The translations under genes were made by a program, and so were the position numbers. A stretch of 30,169 bases of DNA from Dysgonamonadaceae bacterium (GTDB taxonomy: Bacteria > Bacteroidota > Bacteroidia > Bacteroidales > Azobacteroidaceae), in the NCBI GenBank assembly GCA_031261015.1, contig JAISKG010000136.1, forward strand, positions 1-30,169. Reading direction: 5' to 3'. The notes beneath the pieces were generated by a model, which saw only the letters and a list, made by a program, of their open reading frames with translations, was not told where the DNA came from and did not search any database. Position 1 is the first letter of the stretch. The number at the start of each line of letters is the position of its first letter. Below are positions 16,730 to 24,504 of the stretch, in pieces.

Positions 16730-19018
16730 ATGAAAAAGTTTTATCTACTTCCTTTACTATTGTGTTTTTGCGGAATCGGGACGATTTTCGCTCAAATCAG
16801 CTATGGAGGAGTTCCTCTTTTTTTGGAAAATACTTCCTTGCGAAACGCTAATGCTTTAGATTTCATCGAGATGCCGGCCTTCAATGTCGATTCGGTCGCT
16901 AAAGCCAATCTCACCGAAGAAGACGGCATGCGAGGCGCGTTTCAATTTGCCCACAAGTTTTATACGCACATCGAAAAAGGCAAACAGGGAACGATGCAGA
17001 CTTTGGCCGACGGTACGAAAGTCTGGCGCGCAGGAATTCGCTCGAACGGCGCGCGCTCGATCAACTTACTGTTTACCAAGTATAATCTGCCTGAAGGAGC
17101 CAAATTATTCATTTACAATACCGATCACAGTCACGTTATCGGTGCGTTCGATTCACGGAATAATTCCGAAAAGCAGATTTTACCGGTTCGTCCGGTTGCC
17201 GGCGATGCGATCATTGTGGAATATTCCGAGCCGGCCGGCGCTGCTTTTGAAGGCGAATTAGTTATCGGCGAAGTGAATCATGCTTACCGCGATCTCTCTT
17301 TCGGCGGCGAATTGAGAAGCGGGCCTTCGATTCCTGATGTCGTAGATTATCCGGGAGATCCGTACAATGATGTTCCGGCCAATTATTTATGTATGCCGGA
17401 TGTTTTGTGCGACGAGTCCGATGCCGGCGAAGCGATTGTTCGTTCCACGGTTTTGCTGATTATCAATGGGACAAGTCTTTGCACAGGTTCTTTAATTAAT
17501 AACACTGAAAACGATGAAAAACCGTATTTGTTGACAGCTATTCACTGTTTCACAACCACTTTTCCTGCAAGCAACGATTTTTACACAGAACGAGCGGGAA
17601 CCGTCATCGCCTTTTTCAATTATCAACGTCCGATTTGCGGAAATGACTTGAAACCGGCTACCGAAATGTCTGTATCAGGCGCTGTTCCCCGTGCGATCAT
17701 AGAAAAGAAAGACATTGCTTTATTGGAATTGAAACAAACGGTTCCACCTTATTATAATGCGTATTACGCCGGTTGGAATGCCGAAACGACGGCTAATAAT
17801 CCGCCATACCGCAATATCCATCATCCCTACGGCGCGCCGAAAAGATACGGGCTTTACAATTCCAGTTTGCAGGCGGCTACTGCCACTTACGGCATATTTG
17901 ATTCAAATTCTCATTGGCGTGTAACTGCTTGGAATGTAGGTTCTACGCATGTTGGTTCTTCCGGTTCGCCGATTTTCGATAAAGACAATTTGCTTGTTGG
18001 AACTTTATCCGGCGGAAATTCCACTTGCACCGGTGCGACCGGTTCCGACTATTTCGCCCGCTTTGCTGTAGGATGGGCGGTAGATGACAGTCCGTTGCAA
18101 ACATATTTAGATCCGAACCGGTTGGGCGTATTGAAACAAACCGGCTACGATCCTCATACCTCGAATCCGATTCAACGACTGAGTAATGCCGATTATAATA
18201 ATGGCGATCAATTGGTTACTACTCAATTCGGTTCCCCTAATTCCGGATTTGTTTTCGGAAATAATAATTTGGCAACAACGAAATTTGCCGAAGCCTTTAC
18301 CGTCGATCAGCCCAGCGAAGTTTTTGGTGTATATCTGACCATTCCGCAAATGCCTTTAGCTTACACTTCCGGCGTAGAAGTAGAGATTTACAGCGGCGAT
18401 AGCGAGCCTGCTACTTTGCTGGCGCATAAAGCGTTTGTACCTCGCTATGCAGAATATTCCAGAACAAATGGAACATTTGGACAGACGCCCGATCAGGAAA
18501 CTAATGCGGCGCCTTGCGAGTCGTTTGTCGCTTTCGATACTTGGGTTCCCGTTCAATCCAAATTCTTTATCGCTTACAAGATTAATCCGGAAACGAGCAG
18601 TCAATTTTGCGTGTATAACACGGCTTTTGCTTCCTCGTCGAAAGCCAATACCGCTTGGATCAAAGACGGTTCGCAATGGGTCGAAGCTTCGGCGTATGCG
18701 CCCCATCCTGTAAAAACTTCGTTGGCTTTGCAACCGGTTTTGCGACTGGGCACAGGCAATGCCGTTCCGGCTTTAATGCCTGAGGGTCAAACGAAAACGA
18801 TTTATTATAATTCTCTTTCGCAGCAACTTACTTTCGATTTGCCTTCTATCGGTTCGGGAGAAGTTTTTGTTTATTCCGTGAGCGGACAATTGATTGATCG
18901 CTTAACGTTTCAATCCGGCGATCAACACGTACGGTTAGCTGCGCAAGCGAAAGGCAGCATCGGAATCGTTCAAGTCCGGTATGCGCAAGGCGTTATCTCC
19001 GGGAAAATCATCTATTAA
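16730..19018 (+). CDS. Secreted trypsin-fold serine endopeptidase with type IX secretion tail
   Basis: The product has 762 residues. Residues 1-21 are a signal peptide ending IFAQ. An N-terminal propeptide-like beta domain runs to about 200. The protease domain (about 215-465) has the catalytic triad His272 in LTAIHCFT, Asp328 in KKDIALLELK and Ser411 in VGSSGSPIFD. It carries paired cysteines (Cys221, Cys227, Cys251, Cys273, Cys303, Cys433) as in lysyl-endopeptidase relatives. A beta-sandwich region follows (about 475-680). The last 80 residues (GEVFVYSVSGQLIDRL, GSIGIVQVRYAQGVISGKIIY) form a type IX sorting domain. It should be secreted or surface-anchored; substrate specificity cannot be read reliably. 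The next gene begins 46 nt downstream with no visible promoter between them. Confidence 0.9.
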   Translation: MKKFYLLPLLLCFCGIGTIFAQISYGGVPLFLENTSLRNANALDFIEMPAFNVDSVAKANLTEEDGMRGAFQFAHKFYTHIEKGKQGTMQTLADGTKVWRAGIRSNGARSINLLFTKYNLPEGAKLFIYNTDHSHVIGAFDSRNNSEKQILPVRPVAGDAIIVEYSEPAGAAFEGELVIGEVNHAYRDLSFGGELRSGPSIPDVVDYPGDPYNDVPANYLCMPDVLCDESDAGEAIVRSTVLLIINGTSLCTGSLINNTENDEKPYLLTAIHCFTTTFPASNDFYTERAGTVIAFFNYQRPICGNDLKPATEMSVSGAVPRAIIEKKDIALLELKQTVPPYYNAYYAGWNAETTANNPPYRNIHHPYGAPKRYGLYNSSLQAATATYGIFDSNSHWRVTAWNVGSTHVGSSGSPIFDKDNLLVGTLSGGNSTCTGATGSDYFARFAVGWAVDDSPLQTYLDPNRLGVLKQTGYDPHTSNPIQRLSNADYNNGDQLVTTQFGSPNSGFVFGNNNLATTKFAEAFTVDQPSEVFGVYLTIPQMPLAYTSGVEVEIYSGDSEPATLLAHKAFVPRYAEYSRTNGTFGQTPDQETNAAPCESFVAFDTWVPVQSKFFIAYKINPETSSQFCVYNTAFASSSKANTAWIKDGSQWVEASAYAPHPVKTSLALQPVLRLGTGNAVPALMPEGQTKTIYYNSLSQQLTFDLPSIGSGEVFVYSVSGQLIDRLTFQSGDQHVRLAAQAKGSIGIVQVRYAQGVISGKIIY

Positions 19019-19064
19019 CGAATTATTGAATCAATCAAATATTAATTTATTAAATTTTTCACGT

Positions 19065-20765
19065 ATGCTTAAAAAAAATTATTTGCCCTTGTTGTTAACG
19101 GCTGTAATCCTAACGCTCTTTACAGCCTGTTCTTCCAAATTAAAGCCTTTGGCGGCTGATTATATTCAGGCCACGCCGCAACCTTTGGAACTGGTTGCCG
19201 GAAAAGTTCCCGTCACGATTAACATGACATTCCCTGCAAATTGGTTTGATCAAAAAGCGACTTTGACGGTTATTCCCGTTCTTCGCTACGAAGGCGGCGA
19301 AGCTTGGGGAGAATCTTACACGTTCCAGGGCGAAAAAGTGTCCGGCAACGGACAAGTAGTTCCGAAAAAAACAGGCGCGAATGCGGTGTTGAAGTCTTCG
19401 TTCGACTATGTTCCTGCTATGCAAAGCTCGCAGTTGTATTTGACTTTCAAGACAAAAGTCGGAAGTAAAAGCGTGCAATTGCCCGATGTAAAAATTGCCG
19501 ACGGCGTATTGGCTACGGCCGGATTGTTGGATGCCGGTTCGGAAAATCCGGCGATCGCTCCCGACAAATTCCAACGCATTATTAAGGAAGCGCACGATGC
19601 CAACATTCTTTTCCTGATCCAACAAGCCGAACTTCGTTCCAGCGAATTGAAAAAAGGCGCGATCACCGATTGGAAAAAAACCGTAAAGAATGCCAATGAA
19701 GCCCCCAATCAAAGCGTGGATATCGAAATTTCTTCTTATGCTTCGCCTGACGGAGGTTATCAATTGAACGAAAAATTGGCCGAAAAACGCGAAACCAATA
19801 CCAAGTCTTATTTGTCTAAAGATTTGAACAAGGAGAAAGTAAATGCTCCGATCAATGCCCGCTACACGGCTCAAGACTGGGAAGGTTTTAAAGAATTGGT
19901 CGAAAAATCCAATATTCAAGATAAAGATTTGATCTTGCGTGTGTTGTCGATGTACAGCGACTCGGAACAAAGAGAACGCGAAATCAAAAATATTTCTTCC
20001 GTATTCAATGTATTGGCCGACGAAATTTTGCCGCAATTGCGTCGCTCGCGCTTGACGGCAAACGTTCAGATCATCGGCAAGAGCGATGAGGAAATTGCTT
20101 CTTTGTCCACTTCCAATCCGAAATCGTTGACCGTAGAAGAATTATTGTATGCGGCCACTTTGGCTAAAACAGACGCTCAAAAAGCAAGTATTTATGAAAC
20201 TGCCACTAAATTGTTCCCCAACGATCCTCGCGGATTCAATAACTTAGGCGTCATCGAATATGCTAAAGGCAATATCGCTCAGGCGGAAACCTTGTTCAAC
20301 AAAGCCAACCAATTGGCCGGCAGTCTTCCCGAAGCCAACTTGAACCTCGGATTCACCGCTTTGACCAAAGGCGACAAAGCCCAAGCCGAAGAATATTTCG
20401 GAAAAGCAGCCGGCGTTGGCCAAATGAATAACGCAGTCGGTTATTTGGCCGCTTTGAACGGAAATTATGCACAAGCCGCTCAATCTTACGGAAATACCGT
20501 CAGCAATAATGCCGCTTTGGCGCAAATCCTGAACAAAGATTACAACAAAGCGCAAAACATCTTGGATGCTGTGGCTCAACCCGATGCAACTACTTCTTAC
20601 CTGAAAGCCATCGTTGGCGCCCGGACTAATAATCTGAACACGGTTGTTTCCAACTTGAAAACGGCGGTGAGAATGAATCCCGATTTGGCAACGAAAGCGA
20701 TCAAGGATGTGGAATTTGCGAAATATATCGGCGACAGTAAGTTTTTGGATGCCGTAGTGAAATAA
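19065..20765 (+). CDS. TPR lipoprotein with OmpA-like segment
   Basis: The product has 566 residues from ATG 19065. The frame is open to 18981, but those 28 residues overlap the protease gene and precede a clear lipoprotein signal. The lipobox LFTAC puts the lipidated cysteine at 22. Residues about 30-160 are a beta-rich domain. VDIEISSYASPDGGYQLNEKLAEKR (218-242) resembles the peptidoglycan-binding OmpA C-terminal motif. Residues about 370-550 contain several TPR-like helix pairs (DPRGFNNLGVIEYAKGNIAQAETLFNKA; LPEANLNLGFTALTKGDKAQAEEYFGKA). The residues after Cys22 (SSKLKP) lack the acidic surface-export signal, so a periplasm-facing outer-membrane protein is likely. Similar proteins occur across Bacteroidales; the exact role is unknown. 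Confidence 0.85.
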   Translation: MLKKNYLPLLLTAVILTLFTACSSKLKPLAADYIQATPQPLELVAGKVPVTINMTFPANWFDQKATLTVIPVLRYEGGEAWGESYTFQGEKVSGNGQVVPKKTGANAVLKSSFDYVPAMQSSQLYLTFKTKVGSKSVQLPDVKIADGVLATAGLLDAGSENPAIAPDKFQRIIKEAHDANILFLIQQAELRSSELKKGAITDWKKTVKNANEAPNQSVDIEISSYASPDGGYQLNEKLAEKRETNTKSYLSKDLNKEKVNAPINARYTAQDWEGFKELVEKSNIQDKDLILRVLSMYSDSEQREREIKNISSVFNVLADEILPQLRRSRLTANVQIIGKSDEEIASLSTSNPKSLTVEELLYAATLAKTDAQKASIYETATKLFPNDPRGFNNLGVIEYAKGNIAQAETLFNKANQLAGSLPEANLNLGFTALTKGDKAQAEEYFGKAAGVGQMNNAVGYLAALNGNYAQAAQSYGNTVSNNAALAQILNKDYNKAQNILDAVAQPDATTSYLKAIVGARTNNLNTVVSNLKTAVRMNPDLATKAIKDVEFAKYIGDSKFLDAVVK

Positions 20766-20770
20766 TCCCC

Positions 20771-20802
20771 GTAGTAAGAGCAACCTTCGTGGTTGCCCCT
20801 AC
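20771..20802. repeat. REP-like palindrome after the TPR lipoprotein gene
   Basis: GCAACC-TTCGT-GGTTGC (20780-20796) is extended by GTAG (20771-20774) with CTAC (20799-20802) through an internal bulge. It begins 5 nt after the stop codon. On the minus strand it reads GTAGGGGCAACCACGAAGG, a sequence I recall as a dispersed palindrome in bacteria. Confidence 0.6.
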
Positions 20803-20819
20803 GTGCTTGTCCCAACGAA

Positions 20820-20846
20820 AAGGCTCTTATCTCAAGAGCCTTTTTT
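20820..20846 (+). terminator. Rho-independent terminator of the protease-TPR transcript
   Basis: AAGGCTCTT (20820-20828), the loop ATCTC, and AAGAGCCTT (20834-20842) form a perfect 9-bp stem, followed by further T residues. Confidence 0.88.
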
Positions 20847-20950
20847 ACTGTTATTCACTTAGGTTTTGTGAAATTGGTTTTGGTTTTTACTGTACTAACT
20901 CTTTAGCTGTGTTTACAGCTGCAAAGTACGTAATAATTTCGGATATAATG

Positions 20951-20984
20951 GGTTAATGTTACGTTATTTTTAGGTTAATGTTAC
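20951..20984 (+). promoter_or_regulatory. Direct repeats upstream of susC, candidate activator sites
   Basis: GGTTAATGTTAC occurs identically at 20951-20962 and 20973-20984. The two copies are 22 bp apart, about two helical turns, so they face the same side of the DNA. They lie about 130-160 bp upstream of the predicted susC -7 box. Confidence 0.6.
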
Positions 20985-21019
20985 TTTAATTTTTTGCATG
21001 TATCCTTACAATTGAAAGT

Positions 21020-21041
21020 CAACTTTAGGAATTTAAAGTTG
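21020..21041. promoter_or_regulatory. Inverted repeat upstream of susC, candidate operator
   Basis: CAACTTTA (21020-21027), 6 nt, then TAAAGTTG (21034-21041) is a perfect 8-bp inverted repeat, about 70 bp upstream of the predicted -7 box. CAAAAATA at 21042-21049 could also be a minus-strand -7 box, though nothing is visible for it to serve. Confidence 0.5.
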
Positions 21042-21111
21042 CAAAAATAATTCCTGTAAAAAAGTGTTACTATTGGATAAAATAGTATTAGAATTATAGG
21101 AGAACACTGCT

Positions 21112-21119
21112 TAATTTTG
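21112..21119 (+). promoter_or_regulatory. Predicted -7 box of the SusCD operon
   Basis: TAATTTTG fits TAnnTTTG. A matching -33 element is not evident, which suggests activator dependence. Transcription from about 21126 would give a leader of roughly 120 nt. Confidence 0.5.
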
Positions 21120-21124
21120 CATAT

Positions 21125-21194
21125 TACTTTTCTTGAAAGGAGAAAAGTACAATGTCCGCGCGGACATTAAGCGAAATCACTACGCGATTTCGCT
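21125..21194 (+). ncRNA. Structured leader of the SusCD transcript (three consecutive hairpins)
   Basis: Three perfect stems follow one another: TACTTTTCT (21125-21133) with AGAAAAGTA (21141-21149); the 14-bp palindrome TGTCCGCGCGGACA (21153-21166); and AGCGAAATC (21170-21178) with GATTTCGCT (21186-21194). No T run follows, so this is not a simple terminator. A leader-level control element, or a dispersed palindromic repeat inserted in the leader, are the main options. Confidence 0.55.
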
Positions 21195-21208
21195 GGTTAA
21201 AAGAATAA
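21152..21208 (+). CDS. Possible 18-residue leader peptide
   Basis: ATG at 21152 opens 18 codons (MSARTLSEITTRFRWLKE) to a TAA at 21206-21208, lying 39 nt before susC. AAAGGAG (21136-21142), 9 nt upstream, is a Shine-Dalgarno-like sequence, unusual in this window. However, it lies in the loop and 3' arm of the first hairpin, and the ATG lies at the edge of the second. Translation would therefore compete with folding. The peptide has no recognisable family and may be a by-product of the palindromes. Confidence 0.3.
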   Translation: MSARTLSEITTRFRWLKE

Positions 21209-21247
21209 ATATAAACGAGATAATTGTTAATTTTAAGTTTAATTTCT

Positions 21248-24200
21248 ATGAATAAATTACTTCATTTTTTATTCTTGTTTTGTGCCATACCCAGTATGAT
21301 GTATGCACAAAGTTTTCAAATTTCAGGGAGAGTGACTGATGCCTCGGATGGTTCGCCATTGCCGGGAGTGACCGTGCAAACCCAAGCGAAAGTGGGAACC
21401 GTCACCGATGTTGATGGTAATTATGCCCTGTCGGTGAATAAAGGGGACGTGTTGAGTTTTTCCTATTTGGGGATGATAACTCAAACAGTGAAAATGGATA
21501 GCCAGCGAGCCGTTAACATTGCTTTGAAGAGTGATGATAAGGCTTTGGATGAGTTGGTTGTGGTAGGTTATGGACAATCCAGAAAAATCGACCTTGCAGG
21601 AGCTTCGTCTTCGTTGGGCGCGAAAGAAATTGCAAGTTCATTCTCTACCAATCTTGACCAGGCGCTTCAAGGACGAGTGACCGGCGTTACTGCCGTCCAG
21701 ACTTCCGGAACACCGGGTTCGGCTGTTTCGATCCGGATTCGTGGTCAGGCTACGGTTCGTTCGGGAGCAGAACCTTTGTATGTGATCGATGGCGTGATTT
21801 TCCAAGGAGGGAATACGAGTGGTAGCGGAGTCGGATTGGGTGATGCTTTAGGAAATGGCGTTTCTTCGTCAATTTCTCCTTTATCTACCTTGAATCCTTC
21901 GGATATTGTTTCAATGGAAATATTGAAAGATGCTTCTGCAACAGCTATTTATGGAGCGCAAGGTTCCAACGGCGTCGTTTTGATTACCACCAAACGAGGA
22001 AAATCGGGCGAAGCGAAAATCAGTTATGATGGAATGTTTGGTATTTCCAATCAGGTAAAACGCTTGAAAATGATGAATCTACGAGAATATGCGGAACTGA
22101 ACAACACGATCGCCGCAACAACCGGAGGTTCCAGCTCGACTCCCGAATATTTGGATCCTTCCTTGTTAGGTAGAGGAACCGATTGGCAGGATGCTATTTT
22201 CCGCCAAGCTTACATGAATCAACACAATGTTTCGGCACAAGGCGGTAACGAACAAACTAAATATTTCCTTTCGGGATCGTGGATGAATCAAGAAGGAACC
22301 ATGATTGGTACCGATTTCAAACGCTTCTCTTTCCGCGCGAATATGGATACGCAACTGAAATCGTGGATTAAGGTCGGGTTGAACGCTATGTACTCCCGTA
22401 CCGATGAAAATCTGGGATTGGCCGAAGGCTCGGAAGGTGTGTTAACTTACTCGTTGACAACTCCTCCCGATATACCTATTTATGATGTGGACGGTAACTA
22501 TGCAATGGTTGTTCGCGAAAATTACAGTCGCCCCAATCCGATTGCGATTGCCAATTTGGACGAAAACACTTTGAAACGTCAAAAATTAAACGGAAATATT
22601 TTCGCCGATATTACGCCGATGAAAAATTTGGTCTGGCATGCCGATTTCGGTTTCGACGTGAGTGATTCGAGAGCCGAACGCTGGAGGCCGACCTATTTTT
22701 TTGGTGAAACCAACCGGAGAGATAAAAATACCGATTCGTGGCAACGTAATAATAACCTTTATTGGGCGGTCACCAACTATTTGACTTATAGCAATAAAAT
22801 TGACAAGCACGCCTTTACTGCCATGTTGGGGCAAGAAGCGTGGGAATCTTCATGGGAATATCAATCAATCGCCGCCAGCGATTTACCCAGCAACGATATT
22901 CACAATCCGGCTTTAACTTCCGACAAAGCATCGGCTACAATCAACTCCGGATTCGGAAGCGCAGCAATGGCTTCTTTCTTCACTCGCGCTACCTACAATT
23001 TTGATGATCGTTATCTGGGCACTTACACTTATCGTTACGACGGATCGTCTAATTTCGGACCGAAAAACCGTTTTGCCGGATTCCATTCGTTTGCCGTTGC
23101 GTGGAGATTTAATCAAGAAGCATTTTTTGAATCGCTGAGAAATACCATCAGCAATGGTAAATTGCGTATAGGTTGGGGCGGAACCGGCAATCAAAGGATT
23201 GGCGGGTATCTCTGGGGCGGAAGCGGTTCTTCCAATATGTCTTCTGCTTTAGGTACGGCTTACAAGCAAAGCAATATTGCCAATCCTTACATTCGTTGGG
23301 AATCTCAAAATCAATGGAATTTGGGGCTTGATCTCGGATTTTTCTCTGATCGTATTAATTTGGTCGTCGATTTGTACGATAAGACTGCAAATAACATGTT
23401 GATGTCTTTGCAATTACCAACGTACATGGGAACTTTCGGAAATCCCGCTTCGCAATTGTCGGCTCCTATGGGTAACTATGGTACAATCAACAATAAAGGA
23501 TTGGAAATAGCTTTGAATACGCACAATTTGACCGGACAATTTAAATGGGATACCGATTTCCAAATTTCATTCAATAAAAACAAATTAGTCGCTTTGGATG
23601 GAACGGAGCATGCTGCTTTGGAAGGCAAAGGGCAATGGCGTGAAGTCGTCAGCCGTTCCGAAGTTGGCGAATCCTTATATAATTTCTATGGCTATATCGC
23701 GGATGGCGTTTATAAAGATGTGGAAGAAATCAGAAGTCATTTATGGGGAGAAGTTCCTGCCAACGGTGTTTACGACCGCTACAGCACAGTATTTGTCGGC
23801 GATGTCAAGTACCGCGATTTGAATAATGACGGTATCATCGACGAACGCGACCGCACCAATATCGGTTCGCCGCTGCCCAAATTCACTTTTGGTATGACTA
23901 ATACATTCAATTACAAGAATTTTGACTTGATAATATTTCTGAATGGAAGTTACGGCAACAAGATTTTGAATTATCTTTCGAGAGATTTGACATCCATGGA
24001 TGCCGATCGCAACCAATTGCAAAAGGCCATGGATTACGCCCGTATTGCGGAGATTGATCAAACTGTTCAATATCCGCTTACCAAAATCAATGCGCAAGGC
24101 GAATCTTATACGATCAACAATTGGTTTGAAGATCCCGATAATGTCTATGTAACGAATCCGGATACGAAAATTTCGCGTGCCGGACGCGGTTTACCGTATG

Positions 24201-24487
24201 ATAATAAACGAGTTAGTACATTGTACATCGAAGACGGTTCGTATTTGAGAATCAAGAATATTACTTTGGGATATACCGTTCCCAAACAATATACTCAAAA
24301 GTGGAAAATAGAAAATGTACGGGTATATGCGAATATTCAAAATATTCTCACGTTTACCAAATATGCGGGCTATGATCCTGAAATCGGGATCTATACTCAA
24401 GATCCTGACGGCAATGTATTCGGTATTGATTACGGACGTTATCCGTCGCCGAGAACAGTTACCTTTGGCTTGAATTTTTCTTTCTAA
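21248..24487 (+). CDS. SusC/RagA-family TonB-linked outer-membrane transporter
   Basis: The product has 1079 residues from ATG 21248. Eight codons in frame upstream (from TTG 21224) are dismissed because the signal peptide begins at MNKLLHFLFLF and ends MMYAQ at about residue 21. Residues 22-100 are the CarboxypepD_reg-like domain (ISGRVTDASDGSPLPGVTVQ). DELVVVGYG, near 102-110, marks the start of the plug, and VYVIDGVIFQGG and MEILKDASATAIYGAQGSNGVVLITTKRG are classic SusC plug motifs. The rest is a 22-strand barrel ending TFGLNFSF. It pairs with the SusD protein encoded 17 nt downstream to import oligosaccharides or peptides using TonB. The substrate is not evident. Confidence 0.95.
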   Translation: MNKLLHFLFLFCAIPSMMYAQSFQISGRVTDASDGSPLPGVTVQTQAKVGTVTDVDGNYALSVNKGDVLSFSYLGMITQTVKMDSQRAVNIALKSDDKALDELVVVGYGQSRKIDLAGASSSLGAKEIASSFSTNLDQALQGRVTGVTAVQTSGTPGSAVSIRIRGQATVRSGAEPLYVIDGVIFQGGNTSGSGVGLGDALGNGVSSSISPLSTLNPSDIVSMEILKDASATAIYGAQGSNGVVLITTKRGKSGEAKISYDGMFGISNQVKRLKMMNLREYAELNNTIAATTGGSSSTPEYLDPSLLGRGTDWQDAIFRQAYMNQHNVSAQGGNEQTKYFLSGSWMNQEGTMIGTDFKRFSFRANMDTQLKSWIKVGLNAMYSRTDENLGLAEGSEGVLTYSLTTPPDIPIYDVDGNYAMVVRENYSRPNPIAIANLDENTLKRQKLNGNIFADITPMKNLVWHADFGFDVSDSRAERWRPTYFFGETNRRDKNTDSWQRNNNLYWAVTNYLTYSNKIDKHAFTAMLGQEAWESSWEYQSIAASDLPSNDIHNPALTSDKASATINSGFGSAAMASFFTRATYNFDDRYLGTYTYRYDGSSNFGPKNRFAGFHSFAVAWRFNQEAFFESLRNTISNGKLRIGWGGTGNQRIGGYLWGGSGSSNMSSALGTAYKQSNIANPYIRWESQNQWNLGLDLGFFSDRINLVVDLYDKTANNMLMSLQLPTYMGTFGNPASQLSAPMGNYGTINNKGLEIALNTHNLTGQFKWDTDFQISFNKNKLVALDGTEHAALEGKGQWREVVSRSEVGESLYNFYGYIADGVYKDVEEIRSHLWGEVPANGVYDRYSTVFVGDVKYRDLNNDGIIDERDRTNIGSPLPKFTFGMTNTFNYKNFDLIIFLNGSYGNKILNYLSRDLTSMDADRNQLQKAMDYARIAEIDQTVQYPLTKINAQGESYTINNWFEDPDNVYVTNPDTKISRAGRGLPYDNKRVSTLYIEDGSYLRIKNITLGYTVPKQYTQKWKIENVRVYANIQNILTFTKYAGYDPEIGIYTQDPDGNVFGIDYGRYPSPRTVTFGLNFSF

Positions 24488-24504
24488 TCTTTTAATACAA
24501 TACG

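Noticed and set aside
18981..19064. Upstream start for the TPR lipoprotein
   Set aside because: It would overlap the protease gene and bury the lipoprotein signal, which begins cleanly at ATG 19065.
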